7,843 bases of DNA from PR03 sp031362725 (GTDB taxonomy: Bacteria; Myxococcota_A; UBA9160; PR03), in NCBI GenBank assembly GCA_031362725.1, contig JANLTC010000216.1, positions 1 through 7,843 of the forward strand, written 5' to 3'. Positions 7,325 to 7,843 of this stretch are shown here, piece after piece. The notes under the pieces were generated by a model, which did not search any database, was not told the origin of the DNA, and saw only the letters and a program-made list of their open reading frames with translations. Every line of letters starts with the position of its first letter. Within the stretch, counting starts at the first letter, position 1. Position numbers and translations under genes: made by a program.

Positions 7325-7440
7325 GGAGAAGGGGACTCGGACGGGGACGTTGGTTGCGCGAGTTGCGTCGGGGAAAGCCTGCGCATCGTCGATCAATTCA
7401 CTTAGCGACGCAACTCGCGCAACCAACGTCCCCTTTCTCA
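7325..7440. repeat. Palindromic element 3 with three GGGGAC boxes
   Basis: The 28-bp arms 7343-7370 (starting GGGGACGTTGGTTGCGCG) and 7406-7433 are perfect inverted repeats around a 35-nt AT-richer loop. The right end continues as GTCCCCTTTCTC (7428-7439), identical to the boxes of the element at 4622-4741. The left side has an additional box GGAGAAGGGGAC (7325-7336), seven bases outside the palindrome, with one A fewer. Thus two boxes face the PEP-CTERM gene and one faces the reductase gene, whose TGA stop overlaps the last box. The middle of the arms differs completely from that of element 2, so the family conserves the ends and the folding rather than the stem sequence. It occupies nearly the whole intergenic gap; there is no T-tract typical of an intrinsic terminator. 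Confidence 0.9.
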
Positions 7441-7843
7441 GACGCGCAGCAACCCGCGGCCAGTGATGAGCGGCAAGTCGAGTGCAGAAAGCAGGCCGGG
7501 TGGGGCGTCGCAGACCGCGGGGATCGCGTTCACGAGGCGCGTTGCGGTCAGCACCACGCCGCCGACGGCGTGATCGCCGTGCTCGTCCCAGAACTCGTAC
7601 TCGCAGCGCATGCCGGGGACGCCCTTCACCAGCACGCGGTACGAGCCGTTGCCCTGCGGCCAATCGGGGGCGAGATCGTCGTCCATGCGTGTCACGTGCT
7701 CGACCACCAACACCGACTTGCCGCGGGTGATGCCGCGCACTTCGAAGCGCAGCGCGGCGGTCGTGCCGGGTTCGATCGTGTGGCCCTGGATGTCGAGTCG
7801 CTTCGTTGCGGGCAGCCGCTCGCTCCACTCTTCGATGCGATCG
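7438..7843 (-). CDS. Dihydrodipicolinate-reductase-like NAD(P)-dependent enzyme, C-terminal part (5' end outside window)
   Basis: The frame is open from the window edge, giving the last 134 residues of a larger protein; the start and the N-terminal nucleotide-binding domain lie beyond 7843. The visible part reads like the C-terminal half of the roughly 350-residue proteins annotated as dihydrodipicolinate reductase-like or NAD(P)H-dependent amine (2,4-diaminopentanoate-type) dehydrogenases: VVEHVTRMDDDLAPDWP, GSYRV...PGMRCEYEF, GDHAVGG, and ATRLVNAIPAVCDAPPG followed by LDLPLITGRG. This match is from memory of the family and the substrate is unknown; a role in lysine synthesis should not be assumed. 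The TGA stop (7440-7438) is shared with the outer end of the palindromic element, so the last few codons or the stop may have been reshaped by it. A GTG at 7740 lies inside the domain and is not the true start. Confidence 0.65.
   Translation of the reverse strand, partial: DRIEEWSERLPATKRLDIQGHTIEPGTTAALRFEVRGITRGKSVLVVEHVTRMDDDLAPDWPQGNGSYRVLVKGVPGMRCEYEFWDEHGDHAVGGVVLTATRLVNAIPAVCDAPPGLLSALDLPLITGRGLLRV

Noticed and set aside
7319..7828. Minus-strand open frame reading through the third palindrome (contains GTLVARVAS and DATRATNVP)
   Set aside because: These peptides are only translations of the two palindrome arms; the real gene here is in another frame.

Overview
The window is about 7.8 kb of GC-rich bacterial DNA, densely coded, with uniform high-GC codon use. 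A protein with a PEP-CTERM sorting tail (complement of 6192-7304) and an exported type-B carboxylesterase point to a Gram-negative (diderm) bacterium with an exosortase system. A member of the Myxococcota, of the former Deltaproteobacteria or of a similar environmental lineage would fit, but the phylum is only a guess because no rRNA or marker gene is present.

Layout. 1-120 is an imperfect palindromic element with perfect 21-bp arms. 217-1686 (+) encodes a flavoprotein monooxygenase of the Baeyer-Villiger/FMO type. It converges, with a 7-bp gap, on a zinc-less MDR oxidoreductase (1694-2656, -). That gene diverges across 89 bp from a membrane-anchored or exported type-B carboxylesterase (2746-4623, +). 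A second palindromic element (4622-4741) starts in the esterase stop codon and runs into the first codons of glucose-6-phosphate dehydrogenase, zwf (4715-6139, +). zwf converges with a PEP-CTERM, phytase-like beta-propeller protein (6192-7304, -). A third palindromic element (7325-7440) fills the gap between that gene and the 3' part of a dihydrodipicolinate-reductase-like NAD(P) enzyme (7438 to the window edge, -).

How it fits together. The monooxygenase, MDR oxidoreductase and carboxylesterase could form an alcohol/ketone to ester to acid plus alcohol route, as in known Baeyer-Villiger degradation clusters, but the arrangement (convergent/divergent, esterase exported) makes this a hypothesis. 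zwf, the phytase-like protein and the reductase look like unrelated neighbours.

The most unusual content is non-coding. The second and third palindromes clearly belong to one family: both carry GAGAAAGGGGAC-type boxes, each has two boxes on one side and one on the other, both sit between co-oriented genes, both begin in the TGA stop of the upstream gene, and in both the double-box end faces the downstream start. The first palindrome shares only the GGGACGTT terminus. One copy appears to supply the start codon and first residues of zwf.
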